64,000 bases of DNA. It comes from Glebionis coronaria (Eukaryota > Streptophyta > Magnoliopsida > Asterales > Asteraceae). The notes under the pieces are model-generated. The model was given only the letters and a program-made list of their open reading frames with translations. It made no database searches and had not been told where the DNA came from. The stretch spans positions 519,506,274 through 519,570,273 of the forward strand of contig CM046878.1 of the NCBI GenBank assembly GCA_025667525.1. The letters run 5' to 3'. Positions 11,995 through 23,428 of this stretch are shown piece by piece (the first letter of the stretch is position 1; each line of letters begins with the position of its first letter). Both the position numbers and the translations under genes were made by a program.

Positions 11995-12923
11995 GATTTC
12001 CGTGCTTAGTAAATGAATAAGTGTGTTAAACATACGTGAACATTATCAATAAAAATCTATGAAGTTTTTGATTTCATTTTTCTAAAGTGTTATTTTACCT
12101 GACTATCTGGCAGCATAACTCATTTGTGTTACATGTACTTAGAATTATATGTGTTTGATATCTTTAGACTAAATATTCAACTTATGACTTAACGGAAATT
12201 TGAAATATGAATTACAAAATGTTTAACCTAAATTTTTCTTATGAAAAATAGGTAAGAACAAGTAATGAGAAACTTATTCTAGAATTTCTTAAGATACGAC
12301 ATGACACCATCTGGATCATTGTCAATTGTATTTAATAAAGGATATGGAAACTTTAACAAGGTTATTCCCAAAATAATATGTTGACAAAAAGTGTCGATAT
12401 CTACAATTTTGAATACATTAAGAAAGAACATTTCCCTCTATACCAATAGGTTTAAGTGAAAGAACTATCCAAATATTGGAATTTCATACTCCATGTATGC
12501 ATTGCATTATCTGGAATTGCACCTATACCATGAAGGTATTTTAGTAATAAAGCATTCATAGTGCAATAAGAAATACCTGTTAACTGTTTACCGGATTAAA
12601 ATGATGATTTGTGAAACATCTTTTCCAAGAGTATTCACAAATATTTTCTCAAGAAGGATGAGAAACTACACCATGTAAAACAGTATTAACATTGGTGAAA
12701 TGATTTCCTTATTTTATTTTAAGAGATGCAATAATCGATCCCTGATTTTCAGGCATATTGTGACTTATTAACTTGAGTTTTACCCAAATAAACTCATAAA
12801 TAATCACATTCCCTTCCTATTTAGAGAACTAAAGAGGATTTACCTGATTAATTGGTACATATTACACTTATTCTTGTAACCTTTATAAGATTTCATTACA
12901 ACCTAAATGGCCAATATATCATA
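11995..12923. other. Element A internal DNA downstream of gag, non-coding
   Basis: I see no protease, RT, RNase H or integrase motif in any frame. The stretch is AT-rich and ends at the insertion site of element B. Confidence 0.6.
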
Positions 12924-12928
12924 AGTGC
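12924..12928. repeat. Target site duplication of element B, left copy (agtgc)
   Basis: agtgc here and again at 38802-38806, directly outside the two LTR ends. Confidence 0.92.
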
Positions 12929-15900
12929 TGATTGTGGTAAATTACACCTCTTGTTTAAGAAAACAAAAGAGCGTAAATGAGCGGTAAGTATTAAGTGATG
13001 ATTTAAGAAAATCAAGCACTAATGACCCAATGAAGTTCGTTTCCCAAGGAGGTATATGTGTGTGACTAAAATGTAGCAAGGTTTGAGATTAATATTTGAA
13101 AGAAGGGGATGAGAAAAGAGGATGACGAAGACGTGAAATTAATTACTAATATGACTTAACGTAAAACCGTAAAATAAGCTAAAATAAAAATTAATTCTAA
13201 TAATTACCAAAAAATGACCAAAAATCAAAATAAATAAACTAAGAGTTTACCAATGATCAAAACTTCTTCAAACCTTTTAATTAATTAAATATTCAATTTT
13301 TAAATGCAAATTAATGCCCTAAAAATCAAATTAATTATCAAAAAGCCCAAATAAAGATTTTTCAATTAGTAAACCTTTAAAATGACCTAAAAAGATTAAA
13401 AACTATTTTTAGAAATTTTTAAACTAATAAAAACTATTTAAAATGATTTAAAAACTATTAAAACTTAAAATAATAATAAAAATTAATCTAAAGATGATAA
13501 AATTAATCTAAAAGCTGCAAAATTCCTATTTTAATGTATTTAAGCTAAGAAAAATGTAAAAAGTGCAAAAATGTGAAATTTGAAAAATAATAATAAAATA
13601 ATATTAAAAATCCAAAAATTATAAAAAATTCTAAAAACTTACAAAGTAGTTTATTTTGACCTAATTAATCAGAAAATGAAAGTGAAATGACCAGACTACC
13701 CCTATTGGGCCCTTAAATGGGCCAAAACAAAAAACAGTCAACACTAATGGGCTTTTTAGCCCAAAAAGTCAAACTTGGCCCAATTGACTTGGAAAAGCCC
13801 AATCTGAGTCAAATTTTAATTCTAAACACAAAACTCTGAAGGCCCAAAAGCTGAAGTGAGCTTATCACAGCTTATTAAGCAAACAGCTTATCCTTATTGG
13901 GCCATTATGCCCATTAAGCAATAAGCTAATGCCATAAGCTCTAATTTGACACACAACCTTCTTTTGAGATACTAAAGAGATCTGTAAAAAGAAATTTTGA
14001 AAAAGCACACTGAATAAGCCAGAAATAAGCAAAGTTCAAATCCACAAAACGACAAAATAGTCGGGTTTGAGATTTAGGGCACCTCAGAAGCTCTAGTTTG
14101 TTGCAAAAGCTCACAAATAGCTTAACTAAGAATAATCAATCAAGAAAATCACAAAAAGCCAAGTAAAATAAGCTGTGAGAACCAATAAGCACTCTGAAAA
14201 AGCCAAATAAGCTAGTTTCCTAGCAAAAGCTTAACACAAAGACTTGAAACCTTCCAGACTTGATATTAAGCTGAGAAAAATGAGTTCTATTACAAAAAAT
14301 AAGTTGTTGCATGTACCAATAAGCAAAACAGATTGAATAAGCTTTGTGACCAAGTTTGACCAAAAGTCAAACGCTGATGAGTGAAATTCAAACGCTGACA
14401 GGAACAAAATGGACGTTGACAGACTTAATGAAGTGTTTAGACAATGTTTTCACCCTGCTAGTCAAGGTTTGAGTGCAAACCTTGTGAATCAAGGCCTACC
14501 AGTTGAGTAGACTTGACAAGTTTTGGCACAAATAAGCCAATAAGCTAGTAAGCTTATAAGCTATCAACAGATAAATCCAAGTAGCCAAATAACCTCACAA
14601 GCAACACACAGATAGAATCCAAGCAGCAAAACAACAATCCTTATACTAGAAATCACAATGCAACACCAAATGAGGTGGTCACTTTGCTGATGCAAATGAC
14701 CACTTCAGCCAATTTTGATAAGCTATAACAAACACAATAAGCCACCAAATTCAACAACAAGATAACCAATAGATAGGGAGAGGCTGGATGGAATGAATGG
14801 GCACAGCCTTATCACCCAAACTATTCCCAAACCTGATTTCAGACCTTAGATCCAAGTAACAAAGAAGTTATTGGATCTGATGTGTTTGACCAATCTCAAA
14901 AGCACTTTTATCAGATTTTAGCAAAACTTCCAATCCTTTTTCCAAACTTTTAGAAACTTAACAAAGGACTAAAACTTGTTCAAAATGACTTGTTTAGACC
15001 TTCCAAACCAAAAGAACCAAGGGCACAAGGCCACAAGGCCTTATGAACCAGTATTCCCAAACAGTACTTAATCAACCACTTTTCAAAGCAACTTGTTATT
15101 TTTAAACACAACCTACTGATTTTATCATTCAAACAGCTACACTAGGTGACAACTAACAGATTGCAACCATAAAACACAAAGCACAAACACAGAATCACCA
15201 AATCATATACCAAAATGCAAAATAGGCAGTAACATGAAATTTTTAGAGGAATTTTAAACAAGGGATTATACCTGCCCTCCACAACATCCTAGGAGGGCCA
15301 GCTATGCTCCTTGGACCTTGTTCAACAACTAGAACAAGACCAAGGTTCTTCAAAAAGGAAGATCAAAACCTTCTGATGTTCAAAGTAGAACAGGTTTTGA
15401 TTATGATATATCTTCAACACAAATCGGCAAACAACTCAACCAAGAGCTCAAAACTCTTCTCAAGCTTGGTGTCAACAAGCTTGAAGGAGCTTAAGGCTTT
15501 TGGCTAAGGGTTAGAACACAATAATAAGAAAATTCAGAAACCTCTTTTCAAGCTTTTTCAAACTTGAAAAACCTTACCAAACATAAACGTCCTTGAACCA
15601 AATGATTCAAGCACACTTATAACAACAAATGGAATTCAGAATCACCTTTAAACAACACCAACTTTCAAAAACATAAAAAGGAATTACAATTTTCTCAAAA
15701 TACCAACTTTTATAAATTTCAAAAAGGAATTACAAGTTTAAAATGTAAAACTGGAACAAAGGGACTCTCACAGGTTGAGGTCTCCTTTTATAGGCAAATG
15801 CTAAGCTAGCACTATTCATAAACCCTAGAACTGAATTTCCAAAAGTGCCCTTGAGGTCTTCTAGATGATTCTTTGATGTGAGCTGTCCAAAATGATCATA

Positions 15901-16853
15901 GACATTCATTTTAGCTTACTTGTTAAGCAGGGAGTCTAGGCTGTTGATCTTGACACGTGGCTTTACTTGGAGAGAAAGTTGTCACATGATTGGTGGACGG
16001 GTTTGAATGGTGGGGTCACATGGTGAGTGGGAGTGAGGGTTTTAAGGTTGGGATGGGTTTTTGGGCGTGTGAATTAAGCGTGGGTAAGGGTAATTGCTTT
16101 TTACCCTTTGGTTTAAGTGGAGGTAATTCTGGGTGGGATGAATGGTAAACAGTAAGGTTTTGATCCAATTTTGGGGGAGAAAAGGTGTTTGGCGCGTGTT
16201 TGTTGTGTTTAAACTTTGGGAAATGGCAGTAGTAGCCCTTTTGTTTTGGTGAAGTTTGTAAAACGTGTTTATTCAGCCATAAAACTCCTTTCCTTTGTTA
16301 ATAAACTTTCATTTTTCATACTTTTGCCACCAAACTTTTCCAAAAAGGTTTAAAGGGTTATTTTTGCCATGTTTTCATAATTGAAGGACTGAACTTGGAC
16401 ATTTTTGATCTTCAAAGGTCTTCAATGTATCTTTGACTTCATGAGGGACCATAATTGACAAATTAGATTTGATGTGGGACTAATCTTGCCATTTCTTCAA
16501 AGTTGAAGGACCTTTTTGCAATTTTGTCAAACTTAAGGGACCAAACTTGTAATTATGAATTCACAAGGGTTTTAAGCGTCATTTCTTCATTTGTTTGAGG
16601 ATCAATCTTGCATATATTCAAGTCTTCAAGGGTAATTGTTGGATAATTCATGAACTAGGGCCCGGTTCTTTGTACGGCTTCGTTTCTCGTGTCCGTTTTC
16701 CTTGTTTCTTGTGATCTTTTGTCTTTTTCACGATATCCATACCTAAAATACACAAGTAAATAAACACAAGCATATATATGGTATTTTATGACATTTTTAT
16801 GCATTTAAAGCCCGAAAAGAACGATGAGATCATGTATAAATGCCATCTCATCA
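12929..16853 (-). repeat. Element B 3' LTR
   Basis: 3925 bases, repeated at 31539-38801 apart from element E. By eye the copies are roughly 96-97 percent identical with small indels, for example about 34 extra bases near 14777. It contains a TATA box, a TGGGCY cluster (13695-13935), many AATAAGC motifs (13860-14790) and GGGACTAAA/AAGGACC-type phrases (16235-16580). A 67-codon frame at 15304-15507 appears in both LTRs but has no recognisable protein features. Confidence 0.93.
15786..15792 (-). promoter_or_regulatory. Predicted TATA box, element B 3' LTR
   Basis: CCTATAAAAGGAG on the minus strand. The 5' LTR has the same at 34362-34368. Confidence 0.55.
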
Positions 16854-16866
16854 CTCCCCCATACTA
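16854..16866 (-). other. Element B polypurine tract
   Basis: TAGTATGGGGGAG on the minus strand, directly abutting the 3' LTR start TGATGAG; the plus-strand DNA primer site. Confidence 0.8.
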
Positions 16867-17654
16867 AGCCATTGTCGTGCCCTCACGCAATGCTAGAATA
16901 AAATATCTAAGCATCACCAAAGTTCAATTTTATTAACCTTTATTGAAAAGTAAAAGACTTGAATCAATACTACGAAGATGTGTAAAGACATAATGTATGA
17001 TTCTCATCACAAATGTGACTTTTAGGGTCAAAGAATAGAAACAAGCAAATGTCCCTTAGAGTAAACTTCTTCATCTTTGATTGTCATACATTCCATGCTA
17101 AGTGCAAAAACGAGATCATTGTTGGTACAAGTCACAATGCTAACACTACTCATACGTCCAAATTGTGTAATACTTTTTCTCCCCGTAATCCTATTTATTA
17201 TAAAAGGAAATGGGTTACTAGCATTTTTTTAACTATTTGTCATGGATCACAAGTGATTCATTTGACTTATTTGAGTAGTTATTAGTCCGAAAGCAAAGTA
17301 GCACGATTTAATTAATAGTTAGCCGAAGGACAAAATCTTTTAAAACGGCTTCTCGTGTATCTCCTTAGGTTCATATCTTGGCATAACTTGTTTCACGATT
17401 TGAGACCTTTCTCAGACCGATATTTGGCATGTACTTCATACTTCAAATCTTGGGAAGACGTTCTTGAAATTATGGTCTTCTCTTCATATATTTGGAATTT
17501 CTTCACTTGACGTTTTTTAGAGATTCTTCATATTTGGACCACGACTTCATCATTTTTCTTCAATCTTTATTTTGGACTTTGATATACAACGATCTGCCTC
17601 CTTTTCGGACTTGGATATATTTATCCTCATACCTTGTAAGGGTATTTTTGGATA
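16867..17654 (-). other. Element B 3' internal region, distal part (non-coding)
   Basis: No frame of note. In Athila elements an env-like ORF may lie between integrase and the 3' LTR; joined with 23827-25175 this region gives about 2.1 kb with no such ORF visible. Confidence 0.6.
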
Positions 17655-17659
17655 GACTT
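17655..17659. repeat. Target site duplication of element D, left copy (gactt)
   Basis: gactt here and at 23822-23826, directly outside the two outer LTR ends of element D. Confidence 0.9.
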
Positions 17660-18188
17660 TGATGTAGACTAAAAAGAACAAAGTAACAAAGATAAGTAAT
17701 TGGATCTGTTGATTCAACAAGAATGCCAGAAACAATTCTGCTAATAATCGTTGATTCTGAAGAATGCCCGAAAATTAGGGTAAAACACGGCAACTCAACG
17801 GCCAATGGTTTAACTTTTATTAAACTGATAACTGTCTTGCTAGGGTTACAGCGGATTCATTAAATAATGACTGCAAACAAAGAAAAACCCTAAAAATCCA
17901 ACGAGCTGGACCGTAGCCCAATGACAAAGTCCAACTGAAAGTGAAAAAAACATAAAAATGCAAAAAACTGATAGTAAAAAGGCTTTTTGGGCCTTGAAAA
18001 ATCCGCAACCAGCTAAAAGTGGTTACAGCGTCGTCGGTCTCCTTTTTACGCACGTTTTGACAGGTCACGGGCTGAAAACGGACTTAGGATGCAAAAGTTA
18101 TGCCCATTCTACTAAACCCTTCTTCGTCACGCGATCTCGGGCCTCCGGAAACAAGTCAGCCCGTTCTTCAATACTTGGGCCTCCATCA
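17660..18188 (-). repeat. Element D 3' LTR, type b
   Basis: 529 bp, TGATGGAGG...CTACATCA on the minus strand. Its U5 end resembles that of the 393-bp 5' LTR, while its GC-richer U3 does not. It directly follows the purine tract at 18189-18200. Confidence 0.85.
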
Positions 18189-18200
18189 TTCCCCCCCTAG
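18189..18200 (-). other. Element D polypurine tract (autonomous part)
   Basis: CTAGGGGGGGAA on the minus strand, adjoining TGATGGAGG of the 3' LTR. Confidence 0.85.
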
Positions 18201-18274
18201 ATAAGAAAAATTCGCCCTCGAATTCCCAGCTGTATCATCATCGGAAGAATCACCATGGTGAGGCAACAAGTGCT

Positions 18275-19372
18275 TCACATTAAAAACATCAGAACAACGA
18301 ATATGGGCAACTTCAAACGATAAGCATTTGAGTTCATCTTATCCACAATTTCCATTGGACCAATCTTCTTAGCAGACAATTTATTATATTCACCAACTGG
18401 AAAACGATCCTTAGTCAAAACAGCCCACACAAAGTCTCCTACTTCAAAGTCAACATGTCTCCTCTTTTGATCTGCATCCTGCTTGTACTTCGAATTAGCG
18501 CGCACCAAGTTGTCAGGAACAGATTTATGAACATCATGCAACCCCTCAACAAAATCCTGCACTTTCTTCGGAACAGACCTAGAAATCTGAGGAGTCATAA
18601 GATCAAGAAGACCACGTGGCTGAGCAGAATAAACCACCTGGAAAGGACTAAACCCAGTGCTCCGATTAACAGCATGATTATGAGCAAACTCAGCTTGATA
18701 CAACTTCTGATCCCATGCCTTCACATGATCACCCACCAAACACCTTAACAGGTTACCAAGGGACCTGTTAACAACTTCGGTTTGCCCATCAGTTTGAGGA
18801 TGATAAGCACTACTAAAATTGAGTTGAGTATTCACCATCTTCCACAAACTACGCCAAAACTGACTCAAAAACCTGGTGTCCCGATCAGAAACAATGGAGG
18901 AAGGTAAACCATGTAAACGGTACACATCCCTAAAGAAAAGTTGGGTTACATTAACTGCATCTGTTGTCTTCTTGCAAGGAATAAAATGAACCATCTTAGA
19001 AAAACGATCAACAACAAAAAATATTGAATCATTACCCCTTTGAGTACGAGGTAGTCCCAACACAAAATCCGTGCTAATATCAACCCAGGGCTGCAAAGGA
19101 ACTGGCAAAGGCATATAAAGACCTGCATTAGTAGCCGTCCCCTTTGAAACTTGACAAATACGACACCTCTTGACGTAACGATCCACTTCCTTCCTCATAG
19201 TAGGCCAAAAATAAGATGCTTGAACCAACTGTAAAGTGCGATCACGACCAACATGTCCTTCACCATGCAACTCCTTAATAATTTGTAAGCGAAGACTTGA
19301 ATCAGGAATACAAAGTTGATTCCCTTTGAATAGGAACCCATCATGCATAACAAAAACTGTTTTCTCTCCGGA
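18275..19372 (-). pseudogene. pol: Element D integrase
   Basis: The visible frame starts at the ATG at 19348 and continues the upstream RT/RNase H frame after one stop (19373-19375, TAA for a probable CAA). The HHCC zinc domain is at residues about 29-74 (HGEGHVG ... CRICQ). The DDE core has Asp in DISTDFVLGLP, Asp in IVSDRDTRF and Glu in DGQTEVVNR, all three present. A C-terminal GPMEIV region follows. One base appears lost near residue 348, so the last codons run out of frame; in the shifted frame the protein would end at the first three bases of the 3' LTR. No clear chromodomain is visible. Role: joins element DNA to the host chromosome. Confidence 0.85.
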
Positions 19373-20710
19373 TTACAAATCCTGCAGAACAATTGAAAAG
19401 TATGGATCCACAGTCACCATGTCACGAATGACATCCAGTCCAGGAACATCAACCTGCATGGTTACAAGTAAACTACTTCTCCTGCTTAAGGCATCAACAG
19501 CACGATTGGAAGCACCCGTTTTGTGTTTCACCACAAAAGTAAATTTCTCAAGAAAAGCCAACCAACGCCCATGTTTATGTGAAACCTTATCTTGAGTACG
19601 AATATGCCTTAAGGAATCATGGTCAGTGAACAAAACAAACTCCTTATGAAACAAATAATGGCGCCAATTCTTCACAGCTTGGACCACTGCATAAAACTCC
19701 AAGTCATAAGTAGAGTACCTCGACTTCGGCCCTGTCAACTTCTCGCTAAAATAGGCAACATGCCGCCCACCCTGACTAAGAACTCCACCAATTGCAACCT
19801 TAGAAGCATCAGTATGAAGCTCAAAAACTTTAGAAAAGTCAGGCAATACCAGGATTGGCGATGTAGTAAGCTTTTTCTTGACAACCTGAAAAGCCATCTC
19901 TGCTTCCTCCGTCCACACAAATGACTTACCCTTCATACAGTCTGTCAAAGGAGCCATAATGGAACTGAAATTAGGGATAAACCGCCTATAGAATGAAGCA
20001 AGACCATGGAAACTCCGAACTTCAGTAATGGTAGTTGGAGTTGGCCACTCCTGAACAGCTGCTACCTTAGATTCATCCACCTGTATGCCATCACCAGAAA
20101 CAACATACCCTAAAAACAAAACTTTAGGGGTCATGAACACACACTTCTTCGTGGCTGCATAAAAGTTATCCTTCCGAAGCAAGGTCAAGACCTGCCTCAC
20201 ATGATTGACATGCTCATTATAAGAAGCACTATAAATAAGAATGTCATCAAAATAAACAACCACAAACTTGCCAATAAAAGGCCTGAGCAGTTGATTCATC
20301 ACACGCATAAATGTGCTTGGTGCGTTTGATAAACCAAAAGGCATGACCAACCACTCATACAACCCTTCACGGGTCTTGAAAGCGGTCTTCCACTCGTCAC
20401 CAGGTCTAAGAAGAATCTGGTAATACCCATTCTTCAAATCCAGCTTCGTGAAAATGGTAGCACCACTAATCTGGTCAAGCAAATCATCAAGGCGAGGAAT
20501 AGGAAACCTGTACCTCACAGTAATCTTATTGATGGCTCGACTATCAACACACATACGCCATGTACCATCCTTCTTTGGAGTCAATAGGGCAGGAACAACA
20601 CACGGGCTCATACTCTCACGAATATGACCCTTGGAAACCAGCTCCTCAACCTGCCTGCGCAACTCCTCATGTTCTCCCAGGCTCATCCTATAATGTGGCC
20701 TGTTAGGCAA
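19373..20710 (-). pseudogene. pol: Element D reverse transcriptase and RNase H
   Basis: 445 codons between two stops, in the same frame as the gag-protease frame upstream and the integrase downstream. [30 protein letters not shown] with the first catalytic Asp, [18 protein letters not shown], and YFDDILIYS with the catalytic Asp pair. RNase [16 protein letters not shown], the Glu in [18 protein letters not shown] and VDALSRR, so the D-E-D-D set is complete. The stop just upstream (20711-20713, TAG) lies where the family has a continuous frame. The RT style ([21 protein letters not shown]) suggests a chromovirus of the CRM/Galadriel side; the exact lineage was not tested. Confidence 0.9.
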
Positions 20711-22417
20711 CTATGACCCAGGCTCTAGATCAATATGATGTTGTATGTCACGCAATGGTGGCAAACCATCAGGTAATTCATCAGGGAAAACACCAGAGAA
20801 TTCCTCAAGTAAAGGGATCATGGCTTCAAGAACTTCACCGTCTTCAGAAACCTCCTTCCCTATTAATACAAAAACATCACATCCCACCTCCAGCTCGTCT
20901 TCGAACTGCAAAAGAGTTAGTAAAGTACCAGTGGGTTTATTAACTACTTCTTTAGGTTTATTTGGCATCAAAGTAATCTTCACACCCCCAAACAGGAAAC
21001 TATAAGTATTAGTTCTCCCATGGTGAGTTACATCACGGTCATACTCCCAAGGTCTACTCAACAATAAGTGACAAGCATCCATAGGTATCACATCAAACCA
21101 AAAATTATCCTTATAAGTTGTTCCTACAGAAAACGGAACTTGGACACGCTTAGAAACTGTTATCTCCCCACCCTTTTTAAGCCACTGTAACTTATAAGGT
21201 TTGGGATGATCTTCAGTTTTCAGCCCTAATTTCTTGACTGCTCCTTCAGCTATCAAACTATCACAACTACCTGAATCGCATACAAAAGTGCAAACCTTAC
21301 CCATAATGGTACAAGTTGACTGAAAGATGTTGTGTTTGAGCCAATCATCACCATCAGCTTTAGGTGTTAAGCAGGAGCGCCTTACCACCAAATTTACCCC
21401 CACATCTCCAGACACATACTCCTCCTCATACTTAGGTTCTGCATCATAAAATGCGTCTCCCACGTAGTCATCATAAGCCACATCATCATCTTCCTCAGGT
21501 TCAAAAAATAACTGCCTCTTCCCAACCTTATTACACTCTGATTGTCGGTGACCAGGTTCACCACAGTTAAAGCACTTGAACCCACCACTGCCGGCCGCTT
21601 TAGGAACTGGTCCAGTATTCTCACCAACTGCTTTAGCCTGAGTTGGGGCAAAACGCGATGCCGCATTACCCGAACCAGAAGCACCTGTTATTGCAGGAGA
21701 AGAAGAACTCCCCACTCGTCGGTTCTGCTTCTCAAAAGTCAGTGCTCGTTGATACGCTTCAAAAAGTGTCATCGGATCAAACATGTTAACAGAATCCATG
21801 ATCTGGACTCTTAAACCACCAATGTATCGGGAGACAAGCTGATCTTCTGTCTCTTGAACGTCATTCCTTGCAATTAGTTGGTAAAATTCGGTCGTGTAAT
21901 CTTCAACAGACTTGCCCCCCTGTTTCAGATTCTGTAACTGCTGGTACATCATTCGCTGGTAGTTATGAGGAATAAAATTATCCCTCATGACTTTCTTCAT
22001 CTTCTGCCAACTCGTGATCTTTGACTTCCCAACTCTGTTCCTCGTCAATTTCAATTGTTGCCACCACGCGGATGCCCGACCACGTAACTTGGTTGCGATC
22101 AACGAAACCCTTTTGTTTTCTGGAACTTCTTTGAATTCAAATACTTCTTCAACAGCAACAAGCCAATCAATAAACTCATCAGGCTTTAAAGTGTCCCCAT
22201 TAAACTCAGGAATATTAACCCTCATTCGGGTCTCCCAACGCCTATCATTATTCCCACTGCGATCTCTCATACGTCGCCCTACTGATTGTTCATCATCAGA
22301 CAAACCATCACCAAACGGATTTTCTTCCAGATCTGCATCTTCTTCCTCATGACTGCGATTACGAGGCCTCCTATTGCTCATCAAAGTGTTCATCTGGTCG
22401 GTCAATTGATCAAACAT
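20711..22417 (-). pseudogene. gag-pro: Element D gag and protease (N-terminus lost at chimera junction)
   Basis: 568 codons. The capsid region spans residues about 65-255 (PEFNGDTLKPDEFIDWL, RASAWWQQL, VEDYTTEFYQL). One CCHC knuckle at about 282-296 reads CFNCGEPGHRQSEC, complete. The protease has CDSGSCDS near residue 380, the aspartyl DSG motif, and LLLSRPWEYDR. The non-autonomous relative upstream has about 35 more residues before the shared FDxLT...LM region, so this gag lost its natural start. Its first ATG now lies 14 bases from the junction with an LTR promoter fragment at 22431. The frame ends in a TAG before RT. Confidence 0.85.
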
Positions 22418-22430
22418 TTGATCAAATTTT

Positions 22431-22630
22431 ATATCTCAATTATATCCTTACAATGAACAAAAGTCCTAATTTTATAGGAAAACTAAACTTAGGGAAAAAG
22501 AAAACAATATTCTTCCAAGAAAGCACAAAATAAAAACATTAAATAAAAGATACCACAAAATAAGAAAACTAAATAAAAGATGTCAAAAAATAAAACTAAA
22601 TAAAAAGTTTATTCTTATGCTCCTCCATCA
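22431..22630 (-). repeat. Internal LTR fragment of element D (U3 of type a, truncated)
   Basis: Nearly identical to 23622-23821, with only a few substitutions. It starts at the LTR edge TGATGGAGGAGC next to a purine tract, and stops in the presumed TSS/R region, 45 bases after the start of the TATA box. Beyond it, gag sequence of the autonomous element begins. Short T/A microhomology (tttat) is present at the breakpoint. Confidence 0.88.
22469..22476 (-). promoter_or_regulatory. Predicted TATA box of the internal U3, pointing into gag
   Basis: TATAAAAT on the minus strand, identical to 23660-23667 in the complete LTR. Its distance to the gag ATG at 22417 is 59 bases, so transcription starting about 30 bases downstream would leave a leader of roughly 25-30 bases. 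Confidence 0.5.
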
Positions 22631-22642
22631 TTCTCCCTCACT
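22631..22642 (-). other. Polypurine tract of the non-autonomous part of element D
   Basis: AGTGAGGGAGAA on the minus strand, adjoining the internal LTR edge. Confidence 0.75.
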
Positions 22643-23396
22643 TCAAAAAACTCGTCCTCGAGTTTGTCTCACTCGTCTCTTGTACTCGTAGCATCCAAAT
22701 TTGTATCCCTTGCATCAAATTCCCTTTATTTATAATGAATCTACCTCGAACCTTGATCGTCTTTAAACCAAACTTATTGACCGTGGGTGCGGCTACTTGA
22801 TATATGTTTTTTTCAATCAAGATACTAACATCCACCCGTTTACTTTTCTGCAACCATGGTAACTCATAAGGGTTTGAGACAGCGGGTTTTGAATACTCAA
22901 CACTAAGATCATTAGCCACAACTATAACATATTCGATGTTCTCTTCTTTGCCACCAAATCTTCTTTCCCCAAAAAATCCTTCTTTCTTCTCAATGACATC
23001 TTCAAGATCGGTATCATAAACTGCCATTGATTCTTTTTCTACACCTAACATAACATCCGAAGATGGCACGCCATTTTCTTCCTCTTGAAAATTCTAATAA
23101 TTGTCAACAAAAGGATACTCCTCTTCCTCGGGTTCTTCATCATAAACCGGGGCTGCTTCATAATCACCACAAGCGACATCATCATCGTCATCTTCGGGAT
23201 CAGCAAATGTGTTTTCTGACTCACCATGTTCAATACCCCGGCCGTTACGATCACCACGCCGGTTCATCAAGTGTTTCATCCGGTTAGTCAGTTTATCAAA
23301 GAATAGATCCATTCGCTCCTCCATCTTTGCGATAATACGATGCTCTAATTCTTGTTCATACACATCACGAACATTCCTACTTCTTCTTGAAGACAT
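22638..23396 (-). pseudogene. Deletion-derivative gag/protease/pol-tail ORF in element D
   Basis: One frame from the ATG at 23394-23396 to the stop at 22638, with one TAG at 23094. The first about 45 residues are basic and helical (SSRRSRNVRDVYEQELEHRI, then FDKLTNRMKHLMNRR), matching the start of gag in the larger part (FDQLTDQMNTLM). Next come acidic residues (DPEDDDDD; EEPEEEEYPF), then a piece like the region around protease (NPYELPWLQKSKRVDVS), then a tail. In another frame, the end reads like the C-terminus of chromovirus pol. Capsid core, zinc knuckle, RT, RNase H and integrase are absent. It looks like an internally deleted non-autonomous relative. Confidence 0.65.
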
Positions 23397-23413
23397 CTTA
23401 AACAGGAACTTCG

Positions 23414-23426
23414 GCTCTTGATACCA
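23414..23426 (-). other. Element D primer binding site
   Basis: TGGTATCAAGAGC on the minus strand, two bases after the 5' LTR end. It matches the initiator Met-tRNA site with one extra A. Confidence 0.78.
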
Positions 23427-23428
23427 AC

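Noticed and set aside
18455..19924. Plus-strand frames of 60-100 codons opposite the pol of element D
   Set aside because: They are shadows of the minus-strand integrase and RT with no own features.
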